64,000 nucleotides of DNA. Source: Nitrospirota bacterium. Its GTDB lineage: Bacteria; Nitrospirota; Nitrospiria; Nitrospirales; Nitrospiraceae. The DNA lies in contig JBFLWP010000005.1 of NCBI GenBank assembly GCA_040757595.1, forward strand, positions 1-64,000. The letters are read 5' to 3'. The stretch's first letter is position 1. The number at the start of each line of letters is the position of its first letter. The notes beneath the pieces were generated by a model, which was given only the letters and a program-made list of their open reading frames with translations, did no database searches and was not told the DNA's origin. The translations under genes and the position numbers were made by a program. Of this stretch, positions 42,585 to 53,632 are shown in pieces.

Positions 42585-43330
42585 GTTTCCTTCAAGCCGC
42601 AGGCGCGGGCGATGCCGTCGCGAAAGTGCAGCCAATGCTTCAACGCCTGCTCCAGACCGTCGAGCACGGCCTGCTGCTGCTCCGCCTCGAGGGCGTGGGT
42701 GAGCACGATGTTGTAGGCCGCGTGCCTGTGTCCCGGCTCCACCATGTGGTGGGCCCGAACCAGGTCCAGATATTTCGGCGGGAGCCCCTGATACTGGACG
42801 AGCGGATGCTTCACGATGAGCTCTTCGATCTCGGAAGGGGTCTTGGGAACGGAGGGATGGAGGATCTCCTGACGGTCGTTGATGCTGCCTTCCACGAAGA
42901 TCGTGAGGACCGCGACTCCGACGAGCCAGTCCCGTTCGCAGGTGACCAGATCCAGCCATTCCCGATAGACGCGGGAGCTGGCCAGCAGCTCCACGTCGCG
43001 GAACTCGCTCCGCTCGAACCCCAACCCCAGCATCATCGTCAGGAACAGGTCCGGATGGGGACGGCCCAGGGAGAGCCCGCCCGTGTCCTCCTCATAGATG
43101 TTCGTGGCCAGGATGCTCCGGACTTCGCGCGGCGGGTTCTTTCCGTACACCCTGGCCATCAGGACGGGAAAGTCCCGGACGTAGACGGCGTACTCCTGCC
43201 GGAAGTGGACCTTCAGTTGGGCCTTGGTGATGCGGTTCCCGGCAAAGTGGGGCCAGGCCCAGTGGTGCTTCCGATCCATGATGCTCAGCAACCGCTCGCG
43301 GAGCTGCTCGCTGGATAGTTTCTTGATCAT
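42581..43330 (-). CDS. CADD/TenA-like diiron oxygenase-fold protein
   Basis: A 249-residue all-helical protein of the heme-oxygenase-like diiron fold. Candidate metal ligands: E in NIYEEDTGG, H in GRPHPDLF, E in FVEGSI, and H residues in RAHHMVEPGHRHAAYN. The best functional relatives are chlamydial CADD and Nitrosomonas NE1434, which make p-aminobenzoate from a tyrosine of the protein itself. That activity is possible but not shown. Start ATG at 43330. The SUMF1-like gene follows in a 4-base overlap. Confidence 0.75.
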   Translation of the reverse strand: MIKKLSSEQLRERLLSIMDRKHHWAWPHFAGNRITKAQLKVHFRQEYAVYVRDFPVLMARVYGKNPPREVRSILATNIYEEDTGGLSLGRPHPDLFLTMMLGLGFERSEFRDVELLASSRVYREWLDLVTCERDWLVGVAVLTIFVEGSINDRQEILHPSVPKTPSEIEELIVKHPLVQYQGLPPKYLDLVRAHHMVEPGHRHAAYNIVLTHALEAEQQQAVLDGLEQALKHWLHFRDGIARACGLKET

Positions 43331-43336
43331 CGCGCC

Positions 43337-43365
43337 TTGCCTTCTCCCGCCCGCGCCGCTAGAAT
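43337..43365 (+). promoter_or_regulatory. Promoter with near-leaderless start at 43375
   Basis: TTGCCT (43337-43342), a 17-base spacer and TAGAAT (43360-43365). The ATG follows only 9 bases after the -10 element, leaving almost no leader and no ribosome-binding site. Confidence 0.5.
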
Positions 43366-43374
43366 GCCGCCCCG

Positions 43375-43659
43375 ATGCAACCGGTCACGCTCGCGAACCC
43401 GCAGGACATCCTGGCCTTTCTGGCTGACGTGTCTCTGCGCGGCAAAGGGTTTACCACCGACTGTTTGCTGGATTACGTCCTGGACGAAGGGTTTACCGAG
43501 CCGATCTACCTCAACGCGGCCGGGGAGGACCCCGACGCCTTCTACAAGAACCGGCCCAACGCCTGGGCCACCTATCAAGTGAGGGAGTGGAAGCGGGTCT
43601 TGACGATCTCCGGCGGTTCCGGCAAGGAGCGCCGCGTCCAGATCACCGAGACTCCCTAA
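43375..43659 (+). CDS. Hypothetical protein (94 aa)
   Basis: A 94-residue soluble protein (MQPVTLANPQDILAFLADV) with FTTDCLLDYVLDEGF and a basic C-terminal strand (EWKRVLTISGGSGKERR). Unrecognised family. Probably made from a leaderless or very short-leader mRNA (see the promoter entry). Confidence 0.5.
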   Translation: MQPVTLANPQDILAFLADVSLRGKGFTTDCLLDYVLDEGFTEPIYLNAAGEDPDAFYKNRPNAWATYQVREWKRVLTISGGSGKERRVQITETP

Positions 43660-43774
43660 CGCGAAGCTCCGGCCCCTTTCCCGCCTGAATCCCAATGACC
43701 CGGGCGCGCCTCCTCATCCGGTTGCGCTAGTGTAATGGGGGCGACCGAGAAAAATCAACGAGCCGACGGTTGCA

Positions 43775-43807
43775 GTCACTCCGGCCCATTCGTAGAATGG
43801 GAGTGAC
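43775..43807. repeat. Near-perfect inverted repeat
   Basis: GTCACTCC..CCATTC (43775-43791), a 3-base loop and GAATGGGAGTGAC (43795-43807) form a hairpin with a 4-base bulge on the left side. Located upstream of the DUF2007 gene. It could be a terminator for the gene at 43375, but no T-run follows. Confidence 0.6.
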
Positions 43808-43858
43808 GCGGGCGGGCGCTCTCCACAGACGGGGCTCGTGCGAAGCTGGATGGCGGCG

Positions 43859-44092
43859 ATGGTCAAACTCATTGAACCTCGGGACGAAGGCGAGCTGGCC
43901 CTGATCAAGAGCCTGCTGGACGGAAACGGCATCCAGTTCTTCGTCCAGAACGAGCATTTCGGGAGCCTGTATCCGGGCCTGCCCCTTCCCTTCAACCGTC
44001 GAGTCGTGATGGTGCACGAAGCGGATCTGGATCGGGCGGAGACGTTGATGGGGAATCTGTCCGTGACCAGACGGACGGAAGAGGCGGGCTGA
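43859..44092 (+). CDS. DUF2007 domain protein
   Basis: A 77-residue protein (MVKLIEPRDEGELALIKSLL) followed by DGNGIQFFVQNEHF and V-x-V-x-E-A-D-L-D-R-A-E-x-L, the DUF2007 pattern (putative signal-transducing proteins). The ATG at 43859 is preferred; a GTG at 43838 adds 7 residues. Confidence 0.65.
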   Translation: MVKLIEPRDEGELALIKSLLDGNGIQFFVQNEHFGSLYPGLPLPFNRRVVMVHEADLDRAETLMGNLSVTRRTEEAG

Positions 44093-44095
44093 GGG

Positions 44096-44524
44096 CTACT
44101 GGTAGTACCAGCCGCCGACCAGGACGTCTTCCTCGAAATAGAGGTACCGGTGCTTGACGGTGGCCGGGTCCTTCCAGTCCTCGTAGATCCACTCCTCCCG
44201 CCGGATCCCATCTTTCGTATAGCTCACGTTGATCGTGTAGGGAGAGCCCCAGGCTTTCAGCACCTGCTGGCGGGACATGCCGACCATGACTTGCTTGTTC
44301 TGGATGTGCTTTTCGAAGGTGGGGTCCAGCAGGCCGGGCAGGAACCGCCAACCCAGCATCAGCAGGAGCACGAGGACGAGGAAGGCATAGATGATGAGCC
44401 GGACCGGCCTCCGGCACAGGAACGGTTTCGTCGTCCCCGGCTTGGCGGCTGGAGCCTCGCCCGCGGCGGCTTCGGGCATCTCCGCCGTCGGCAGGCGGGT
44501 CTGCGTCTGGGCGTGGAGTTTCAT
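44096..44524 (-). CDS. Membrane-anchored BamE/SmpA-like protein (142 aa)
   Basis: A 142-residue protein with a 38-residue cytoplasmic N terminus, one transmembrane helix (IIYAFLVLVLLLMLGWRFL) and a periplasmic domain: VMVGMSRQQVLKAWGSPYTIN, then EEWIYED. The G-M-S-x-x-x-V-x-x-x-x-G-x-P pattern resembles BamE/SmpA-OmlA domains, but it is bound by a transmembrane helix and lacks a lipobox. Function unknown. Confidence 0.6.
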   Translation of the reverse strand: MKLHAQTQTRLPTAEMPEAAAGEAPAAKPGTTKPFLCRRPVRLIIYAFLVLVLLLMLGWRFLPGLLDPTFEKHIQNKQVMVGMSRQQVLKAWGSPYTINVSYTKDGIRREEWIYEDWKDPATVKHRYLYFEEDVLVGGWYYQ

Positions 44525-44639
44525 CGCAAGGACCGCAGTCTAACAGCGGCTTGAAATGGCCGTCAAGACGGGGGGCAGGTGGCGATGCTCGCTGTGAGCC
44601 CTTGCCACACCATGGGTTAGAGAAGGGCGAGCGGAGAAA

Positions 44640-45005
44640 ATGATCGTCGAGGTGGAGAGCAATCCCAACTGCGAGGCGACGATCTTCGCCCGGTTCAAGG
44701 AGACCGGTCCGCCACGACGAGTCGTCCAGGTCCGGAGTTTCGAGCGGAATCCGCAGGGGGAATGGTGCTGGGTCACGGGCTGGACCGATCAGCCGGGGCA
44801 GCCGCTCTGTCCCGCCTACGCCCAGGTTGTGGAGGACTCAGGGGCCGGCCTGACCACCCTGGTCTATGGAGGTTTGTGGGGGATCAGGCTGAAGCCGGTC
44901 GCGTTGGCGGAGGACTGGAGTCTGGAGAGCCCCAACCAATGGGGCGAGCCCTACCTGTCCATGGCCGACTCAAGGGACATCATATTCGCTGGCCCCGGTC
45001 AGTGA
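44640..45005 (+). CDS. Hypothetical protein (121 aa)
   Basis: A soluble 121-residue protein (MIVEVESNPNCEATIFARFK) with Trp-rich segments (NPQGEWCWVTGWTDQPGQP). GCGGAG is placed before the ATG. No family recognised; it converges with the gene at 45079 across an inverted repeat. Confidence 0.55.
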   Translation: MIVEVESNPNCEATIFARFKETGPPRRVVQVRSFERNPQGEWCWVTGWTDQPGQPLCPAYAQVVEDSGAGLTTLVYGGLWGIRLKPVALAEDWSLESPNQWGEPYLSMADSRDIIFAGPGQ

Positions 45006-45076
45006 CGCGCGACGGGTCGGAATCGGACCCTCCGATGTTCCTCCACCCCGTCACTCGTCACCTGTCACGGTCCTGT
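45003..45076. repeat. Heptad repeat pair 13 (inverted arms between convergent genes)
   Basis: GTGACGC/GCGACGG heptads on the left face CCGTCAC/TCGTCAC/CTGTCAC heptads on the right. Location between two convergent genes suggests a terminator role. Confidence 0.7.
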
Positions 45077-45078
45077 TG

Positions 45079-45876
45079 CTAATCTGCGTACTTGGGCACC
45101 GGGACCGTTTTGGTCTTCGGGGGCGGAGGCGGCTGGCGCGCGAATTCCGTGGAAAAGGGGTTCAGGATCGGCTCGTGCGTATGGCGCTGCCGCTGCTTGA
45201 CCAGTTGGACGCTCTGGACGCCGATCTCCATCCGGTCTATCGGCACCTTCAGGGTCAGAAACTCCGGCAATCCCTGTAAGGCAAACATCTGAAAGGCCAG
45301 CGTCCAATCGAGCCGGTCCTTGTCGCGCTCCCTCACGATGAACCGGGCGTCGGTGGAAGGGGGACCCTTGAACAGCAGCACCATGATGTTCGAGCGGAAG
45401 GCGGGCGCGGTCGGCTCGATCGGCGGCTTGAATTCCGGGACCAGCGAAGGAATCCGCTCGATCGGCACCGGCGGCGAGAACTCGACGTCCACCAGATTGA
45501 CGTGGAGGGTCGGAAACTCCGATTCGTCGTTCGGGTCCACGACGTAACCGAACGAGTAGCGCACGTCCACCCCGTCCCGCTTGTACTTGTACACGTCCTC
45601 GCCGTTCTGCGGCGCGATGACCTTCTTGTAATAGTTCTCCCAGTCCGCAAACGAATAGTAATTGAAGGCGCGGAGCGCGGCCTTCCGGTCGCGCACCGCC
45701 TGCGGCGGGCCCAGCTTGGCGCGCAGCTCGGCCTGAGTCAGGCCCAGGTAGCCGTCTTCGAAGTAGGGACCGGCGAGGGCGGAGTTGGCGAGCGAGGTCC
45801 AGGCGGCGACGGAGAAGAAGGCCCACGCGAAGGCGAGCATCGAGCGAAGCGTGCGCGGGATCAAGAACGTCTCCAA
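45079..45876 (-). CDS. Exported hypothetical protein (265 aa)
   Basis: A 265-residue protein with a signal peptide (MLAFAWAFFSVAAWTSLANSALA). The mature part contains YLGLTQAELRAKLGPPQAV, a BamE-like signature (L-T-x-x-E-L-R-x-x-L-G-P-P), followed by a large beta-rich region and a Pro/Lys-rich C terminus (PPPPPKTKTVPVPK). Not in a family I can name. Confidence 0.6.
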   Translation of the reverse strand: METFLIPRTLRSMLAFAWAFFSVAAWTSLANSALAGPYFEDGYLGLTQAELRAKLGPPQAVRDRKAALRAFNYYSFADWENYYKKVIAPQNGEDVYKYKRDGVDVRYSFGYVVDPNDESEFPTLHVNLVDVEFSPPVPIERIPSLVPEFKPPIEPTAPAFRSNIMVLLFKGPPSTDARFIVRERDKDRLDWTLAFQMFALQGLPEFLTLKVPIDRMEIGVQSVQLVKQRQRHTHEPILNPFSTEFARQPPPPPKTKTVPVPKYAD

Positions 45877-45932
45877 GCGAGTGCGGTCATCGTAATGGCG
45901 GCTCTGGGCAAAGTCAAGGCGGGGTTCGCGGC

Positions 45933-45961
45933 TTGCCTGGGTGCATCGTTCACGTTATAGT
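45933..45961 (+). promoter_or_regulatory. Promoter of metH
   Basis: TTGCCT (45933-45938), a 17-base spacer and TATAGT (45956-45961). No cobalamin or SAM riboswitch fits in the short leader (about 40 bases). Confidence 0.5.
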
Positions 45962-46009
45962 GCAGCGGGTTGCGATTCGAAGCGCCGGCGGCAGTTGGAG
46001 CGGGACACC

Positions 46010-49702
<3,693 letters not shown>

Positions 49703-49780
49703 AACGAGAAAGGTGAGAAGTAAGACGTGGAATGGCGGTGAGACGTGAGGGGATGTCAGCCCCCCACGTCTCGCGCTCGT
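49703..49780. repeat. Repeat pair 14 (inverted arms after metH)
   Basis: AGACGTGAGGGG and CCCCCCACGTCT form a stem of about 12 bp around an ATGTCAG loop, preceded by GTGAGAA/GTAAGAC-like heptads. It is between convergent metH and the 49781 gene and could act as a bidirectional terminator. Confidence 0.7.
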
Positions 49781-50272
49781 CTATGAACGGCAGACTGTCA
49801 ATTGCTCGGTCTGCTGGATTTTCGCCGCAGCGCTCTCCAGGGCCGTCCTGATCCACCCGTACCGTTCCTCAGCCCAGGCATTGAAGGCCGTCGCGTCGGG
49901 GAAGACCAGGTCCCAGGCCCGGGCCGCGTCGAGCAGCAGCAGCTCGTGAGGCCGGTTCTGGCCCGGGAAGAAGACCACGAGCACGGCCGAGTTGCCGATC
50001 AGGCTGATGTCGGTGAAGATGTGGATCATGGCCGAAGGCGGCAGCTCGGCGTCCCGTACGGCTGCCTCCACGATCGGGCTGTAGAGCCGGTGCAGGAACT
50101 GGGAGATCGCTTCGTAGGGGGCCTTGGATTCGTGCAGCCTCGGATTCGGAGAGTCCCCGAACAGGTGGTCGGTGAAGTAGGCGGCGGCTTCCCACGTGGG
50201 CATGGCTCCGGTGGAAACCAGGGCTTCGCACACATAGGCCAGCCAGTTGCGTGTTACGGCGCAGGACGGCAT
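49781..50272 (-). CDS. Hypothetical protein (163 aa)
   Basis: A soluble 163-residue protein (MPSCAVTRNWLAYVCEALVS) with YEAISQFLHRLYSPIVEAAV and FNAWAEERYGWIRTALE. No signal peptide or known motif. It has an SD-like GGAGGAATCC before the ATG. Confidence 0.55.
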   Translation of the reverse strand: MPSCAVTRNWLAYVCEALVSTGAMPTWEAAAYFTDHLFGDSPNPRLHESKAPYEAISQFLHRLYSPIVEAAVRDAELPPSAMIHIFTDISLIGNSAVLVVFFPGQNRPHELLLLDAARAWDLVFPDATAFNAWAEERYGWIRTALESAAAKIQQTEQLTVCRS

Positions 50273-50428
50273 GATGGATTCCTCCCTCGGTGGTGCGACA
50301 CGGTGCGTTGACTGGGTGAAAGACCGGATTCAGTGCCTGGCAGGAAGATCCTGAGGACTCACCGGTGCGAACCGGGACGCATCATACCGGAGCAAAGGTC
50401 CGTTGTCAACGAGGATGGCGGTTCGCGG

Positions 50429-51526
50429 CTAGAGGTCGGCGTAGCGAGTCCGGATCGCCAGGGCCTCATCCAGGGATGCGAGGAAGAGGTCGAGCAGGCC
50501 CGGGTCGAACTGCTTTTCCCGCCGCTCGCGCATGATGGAAACCGCCTGGTCAATGGAAAAGGCGGGCTTGTACGGGCGGGGGCTGGTGAGCGCGTCGAAC
50601 ACGTCGGCGATGGTGGCGATGCGCCCGGGGAGCGGGATCGCTTCGCCGGCGAGGCCGCGAGGATACCCGCTGCCGTCGAACTGTTCGTGATGCGTCCAGG
50701 CGATGGTCGCGGCCAGGCGCAGCAGCTCGGACTCGGAGCCGGCCAGGATGCGGTAGCCGATCTCCGAATGTTGCCGGATGATCGAGAACTCGTTGGTCGT
50801 GATCTTGTCGGGCTTGAGCAGGATGTGGTCCGGGGTGCCGATCTTGCCGATATCGTGCATCGGGCTGGCGATGCGGATCAACTCGCAGGTCGCGTCGTCC
50901 AGCCCGCATTTTCTGGCCAGCAGCTCGCAGTAGTGGCTCATCCGGCGGATGTGCTGGGCCGTCGCGTCGTCCCGGAATTCGGCCGCGATGGCCAGCCGCT
51001 GGATCGTTTCCTCGCGGGACAGGCGCAGGTCCCGTTGCGTCTGCTCGAGCCGCTCGATGGCGTGGCGGAGCGCGGCGGTGCGGTCCAGCACGGTCTGCTC
51101 CAGCCGCTCCCGATGAGCCCGGTTCTCGATCTCCAGGCGGCGCCGTCGGAGCGCGTTGGCGACGTTGATCAGGACTTCGTTGGACTCGAACGGCTTGATG
51201 ATGTAGCCGTAGGCCCCGATTTCCAGCGCCAGGTTGGCCAGTTGCGGGTCGTCCAGGCCGGTCACCATGACCGCCGCCGTGTCCGGATGCTCGCGGAGCA
51301 CGTGGCGGATCAGGCCGAGCCCGGACTCGCCGGGCATGTTCATGTCGCACAGGATCAACGCGAATTCCTGTTCGGCCAGACACCGGCGAGCCTCCTGCGC
51401 ATCGGCTGCCGTCACGCACGCGTAGCCGTACCGCTCCAAGAGCCGACCCAGCATCCGCCGGATCGCTTCCTCATCGTCCACGATGAGAAGCCTGGCGCTC
51501 CCGGTTGGGGGAAGGTTGTCGCCCAT
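50429..51526 (-). CDS. Response regulator with HD-GYP phosphodiesterase domain
   Basis: A 365-residue protein. The receiver domain (1-125) has the acidic pair DDEE, phospho-acceptor D61 (ILCDMNMPG) and K111-like IIKPFE. A coiled linker (LEIENRAHRERLEQTVL) leads to an HD-GYP domain with MHDIGKIG and HHEQFDGSGYPRGLAG, both intact. HD-GYP enzymes hydrolyse cyclic di-GMP, so phosphorylation would control second-messenger turnover. The cognate kinase is not adjacent. Confidence 0.92.
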   Translation of the reverse strand: MGDNLPPTGSARLLIVDDEEAIRRMLGRLLERYGYACVTAADAQEARRCLAEQEFALILCDMNMPGESGLGLIRHVLREHPDTAAVMVTGLDDPQLANLALEIGAYGYIIKPFESNEVLINVANALRRRRLEIENRAHRERLEQTVLDRTAALRHAIERLEQTQRDLRLSREETIQRLAIAAEFRDDATAQHIRRMSHYCELLARKCGLDDATCELIRIASPMHDIGKIGTPDHILLKPDKITTNEFSIIRQHSEIGYRILAGSESELLRLAATIAWTHHEQFDGSGYPRGLAGEAIPLPGRIATIADVFDALTSPRPYKPAFSIDQAVSIMRERREKQFDPGLLDLFLASLDEALAIRTRYADL

Positions 51527-51637
51527 GGGGTCCAGGACATTTAATCAGAAAACCTGCGGGATTGAAAGCAGAGACCGCCCCGGGTAAAACCCTGAAACGG
51601 GCGGGCGGCATCGCTCGAACCGGTCGCGGAGCGCTCC

Positions 51638-51772
51638 ATGCCCTACGTCTTTCCGTACGAGGAGGCCTTTGTCGTCGGAGTCGGCGCCCTGATTGCCGGA
51701 CTTTTGCTGTTCAGAATCGCGGTGGCGCGGAAGCGTGCCCGCGAATCCGCACGGTCTGACCGGACCGAGTGA
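51638..51772 (+). CDS. Single-helix membrane microprotein (44 aa)
   Basis: Begins MPYVFPYEEAFVVGVGALIAG, with one transmembrane helix (about residues 11-27) followed by a basic, charged C-terminal tail (ARKRARESARS). The GGAGCG before the ATG supports translation. It lies just before the rph promoter, on the same strand. No family is recognised. Confidence 0.5.
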   Translation: MPYVFPYEEAFVVGVGALIAGLLLFRIAVARKRARESARSDRTE

Positions 51773-51784
51773 CCGGCCGTTTCG

Positions 51785-51813
51785 TTGATCTTCGATCTCC
51801 CCTCCTTTATAAT
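51785..51813 (+). promoter_or_regulatory. Promoter of rph (near-leaderless)
   Basis: TTGATC (51785-51790), a 17-base spacer and a perfect TATAAT (51808-51813). The rph ATG is at 51824, only 10 bases after the -10, and there is no ribosome-binding site. Confidence 0.6.
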
Positions 51814-51823
51814 CCGCTCCGTT

Positions 51824-52567
51824 ATGGATCGCGGACTCTCGCTGCTGCGCCTGGACGGTCGCCGGCCGGACCAGCTCCGCCCCGTCAAGATCACGCGGGA
51901 CTTCATCAAGTACGCCGAGGGGTCCGTGCTGATCGAGATGGGCGGCACGAAGGTGATTTGCACCGCGTCCGTCGAGGAGAAGGTGCCGCCCTTCCTCAAG
52001 GACAAGGGGCGGGGATGGGTGACGGCCGAGTACGCCATGCTTCCCCGCGCGACCCAGGAGCGGACCCAGCGCGAGGCGACTCGGGGCAAGCAAGGGGGGC
52101 GGACTCTGGAGATTCAACGGCTGGTCGGGCGCGCCCTGCGCGCGGTGACCGATACGGCGGAGATGGGGGAGCGCACCGTCTGGATCGACTGCGACGTGAT
52201 CCAGGCCGACGGGGGCACGAGGACGGCCTCCATCACCGGTTCGTTCATCGCCCTGGCTGACGCGTTCGCGGTGCTGAAGAAAAAGGACCTCATCAAGAAG
52301 CGGCCCCTCACCGATTACCTGGCTGCCGTCAGCGTGGGCAAGGTCGGCGGGGAAGTCCTCGTGGACCTGGCCTACAACGAGGACTCCATGGCCGACGTGG
52401 ACATGAACCTGGTCATGACCGGGCGGGGACGGTTCGTCGAGGTGCAGGGCACGGCGGAGCGGACGCCCTTCGAGAAGAAGGACTTCGACGAGTTCATGCG
52501 GGTCGGGTGGGCCGCCATCCAGAGCCTGGTCATGCTTCAGAAGGAGCTGATCGGCGGCCTGGAATGA
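51824..52567 (+). CDS. rph: Ribonuclease PH
   Basis: A 247-residue phosphorolytic 3'-to-5' exoribonuclease that trims the 3' ends of tRNA precursors. It starts [21 protein letters not shown]. The RNase PH core is present: [34 protein letters not shown], the phosphate-binding [35 protein letters not shown] and [15 protein letters not shown]. Works as a hexamer. rdgB follows 100 bases downstream, a common pairing in bacteria. Confidence 0.95.
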   Translation: MDRGLSLLRLDGRRPDQLRPVKITRDFIKYAEGSVLIEMGGTKVICTASVEEKVPPFLKDKGRGWVTAEYAMLPRATQERTQREATRGKQGGRTLEIQRLVGRALRAVTDTAEMGERTVWIDCDVIQADGGTRTASITGSFIALADAFAVLKKKDLIKKRPLTDYLAAVSVGKVGGEVLVDLAYNEDSMADVDMNLVMTGRGRFVEVQGTAERTPFEKKDFDEFMRVGWAAIQSLVMLQKELIGGLE

Positions 52568-52667
52568 GAAAGAGGGGCGTCACTCGTCATTGGTCATTCG
52601 TCAATCGGGAAGAACAGGCGTTCGGCTCCCTTACGAATGACGGATGACGGATGGCGGATGACGGGAG
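52568..52667. repeat. Heptad repeat pair 15 (inverted arms between rph and rdgB)
   Basis: The left arm is CGTCACT/CGTCATT/GGTCATT-like heptads; the right arm is ATGACGG repeated four times with few changes. The arms are mostly complementary and enclose about 35 bases. Confidence 0.8.
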
Positions 52668-53273
52668 TTGAGAGAACTGGTGCTTGCGACCAGGAATCCT
52701 CACAAGGGCGCTGAACTGGCCGCGCTGCTGCGCGACGCGGGGGTCAGGATCAGGACGTTGGCCGAGTTCCCTGACGCGCCCGAAGTCGAGGAGGACGGGG
52801 AGACCTGCCAAGCCAACGCGACCAAGAAGGCGACCGCGATTGCCGGGTACACAGGGCTCCCGGCCGTGGCCGACGACACGGGCCTGATGGTGGACGCGCT
52901 CAATGGGCGGCCCGGCGTCCATGCGGCCCGCTATGCGGGGGCGGACGCGACCTACGAGGACAACTGGCGCAAGCTGCTTGCGGAGTTGAAGGGCGTTCCG
53001 GGGGAGCGGCGACGGGCCCGCTTCGTGACGGTGGCGGTCATCGCCTGGCCGTCCACCGGCAAGGTGGAAGTCGTCGAGGGGGTGTTAGAGGGGCTGATTG
53101 CGGAAGAGCCGGCCGGGACACAGGGATTCGGGTATGATCCGGTGTTTTTAGTCCCGGAGATCGGGAAGACGCTCGCACAACTCAGCGCGGATGAGAAAAA
53201 CCGGATCAGCCACCGGGCCAGGGCCTTCTTGAAAGTGCGGGAGATCCTGCAAACGATGAATGCTGAACGATGA
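52668..53273 (+). CDS. rdgB: XTP/dITP diphosphatase (RdgB/Ham1)
   Basis: A 201-residue house-cleaning pyrophosphatase that removes non-canonical purine nucleotides (dITP, XTP). Motifs: VLATRNPHKGAEL (N-terminal T/S-x-N-x-x-K), PAVADDTGLMVDAL (metal site), GFGYDPVF and SHRARA. Start is TTG at 52668 by homology; the right arm of the upstream repeat ends directly before it. Confidence 0.93.
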   Translation: MRELVLATRNPHKGAELAALLRDAGVRIRTLAEFPDAPEVEEDGETCQANATKKATAIAGYTGLPAVADDTGLMVDALNGRPGVHAARYAGADATYEDNWRKLLAELKGVPGERRRARFVTVAVIAWPSTGKVEVVEGVLEGLIAEEPAGTQGFGYDPVFLVPEIGKTLAQLSADEKNRISHRARAFLKVREILQTMNAER

Positions 53274-53341
53274 GCGCTGAATTGGGAGACTGGAAGACGC
53301 GCGGCTTTTGTCCGGCCTTTATACTTCAGCGTTCATCATTG
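53254..53341. repeat. Heptad repeat pair 16 (end of rdgB)
   Basis: ATGAATG/CTGAACG/ATGAGCG/CTGAATT heptads face TTCAGCG/TTCATCA. The left arm encodes the last codons of rdgB, so the repeat has extended into the gene. Confidence 0.7.
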
Positions 53342-53352
53342 TCGGTGCAAGT

Positions 53353-53429
53353 CGGGGCGTAGCGCAGCCTGGTAGCGCGTCTGGTTTGGGACCAGAAAGT
53401 CCCCGGTTCAAATCCGGGCGCCCCGACCA
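53353..53429 (+). tRNA. tRNA-Pro (anticodon TGG)
   Basis: A 77-base cloverleaf with 7-bp acceptor CGGGGCG/CGCCCCG, D arm with GCAGCCTGGTAGCGC, anticodon stem TCTGG/CCAGA around loop TTTGGGA, T arm CCCGGTTCAAATCCGGG, and encoded CCA (53427-53429). Decodes CCA. Confidence 0.97.
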
Positions 53430-53433
53430 AGAA

Positions 53434-53538
53434 AAAGGTGACGCGTGATGGGTGACGGGTGACAGGCAAACATGGACAGAGGACCTCTCCTCCCATTCTT
53501 CTCCAACACTTCGCACGTCACGCATCACTTGTCACGTT
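53434..53538. repeat. Heptad repeat pair 17 (between the two tRNAs)
   Basis: GTGACGC/GTGATGG/GTGACGG/GTGACAG on the left, ACGTCAC/GCATCAC/TTGTCAC on the right, separated by about 60 bases. Inverted arms could fold into a stem. Confidence 0.75.
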
Positions 53539-53545
53539 CCCAGCC

Positions 53546-53622
53546 GCGCCCGTAGCTCAGTTGGATAGAGCACCGGCCTTCTAAGCCGGTTGTCGCAGGT
53601 TCGATTCCTGCCGGGCGCGCCA
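53546..53622 (+). tRNA. tRNA-Arg (anticodon TCT)
   Basis: A 77-base cloverleaf with acceptor GCGCCCG/CGGGCGC, D arm GCTCAGTTGGATAGAGC, anticodon stem CCGGC/GCCGG around loop CTTCTAA, T arm GCAGGTTCGATTCCTGC, discriminator G and encoded CCA. Decodes AGA. Confidence 0.97.
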
Positions 53623-53632
53623 GCTCCTTCCC

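Noticed and set aside
45877-46009. Cobalamin or SAM riboswitch before metH
   Set aside because: The leader downstream of the promoter is only about 40 bases and shows no riboswitch core.
52568-52667. Inverted repeat considered as insertion sequence ends
   Set aside because: No transposase or target duplication; arms enclose only about 35 bases and match the dispersed heptad family.
53430-53540. Heptad array considered as a CRISPR array
   Set aside because: No 25-40 base direct repeats with unique spacers and no cas genes anywhere in the window; the unit is 7 bases.
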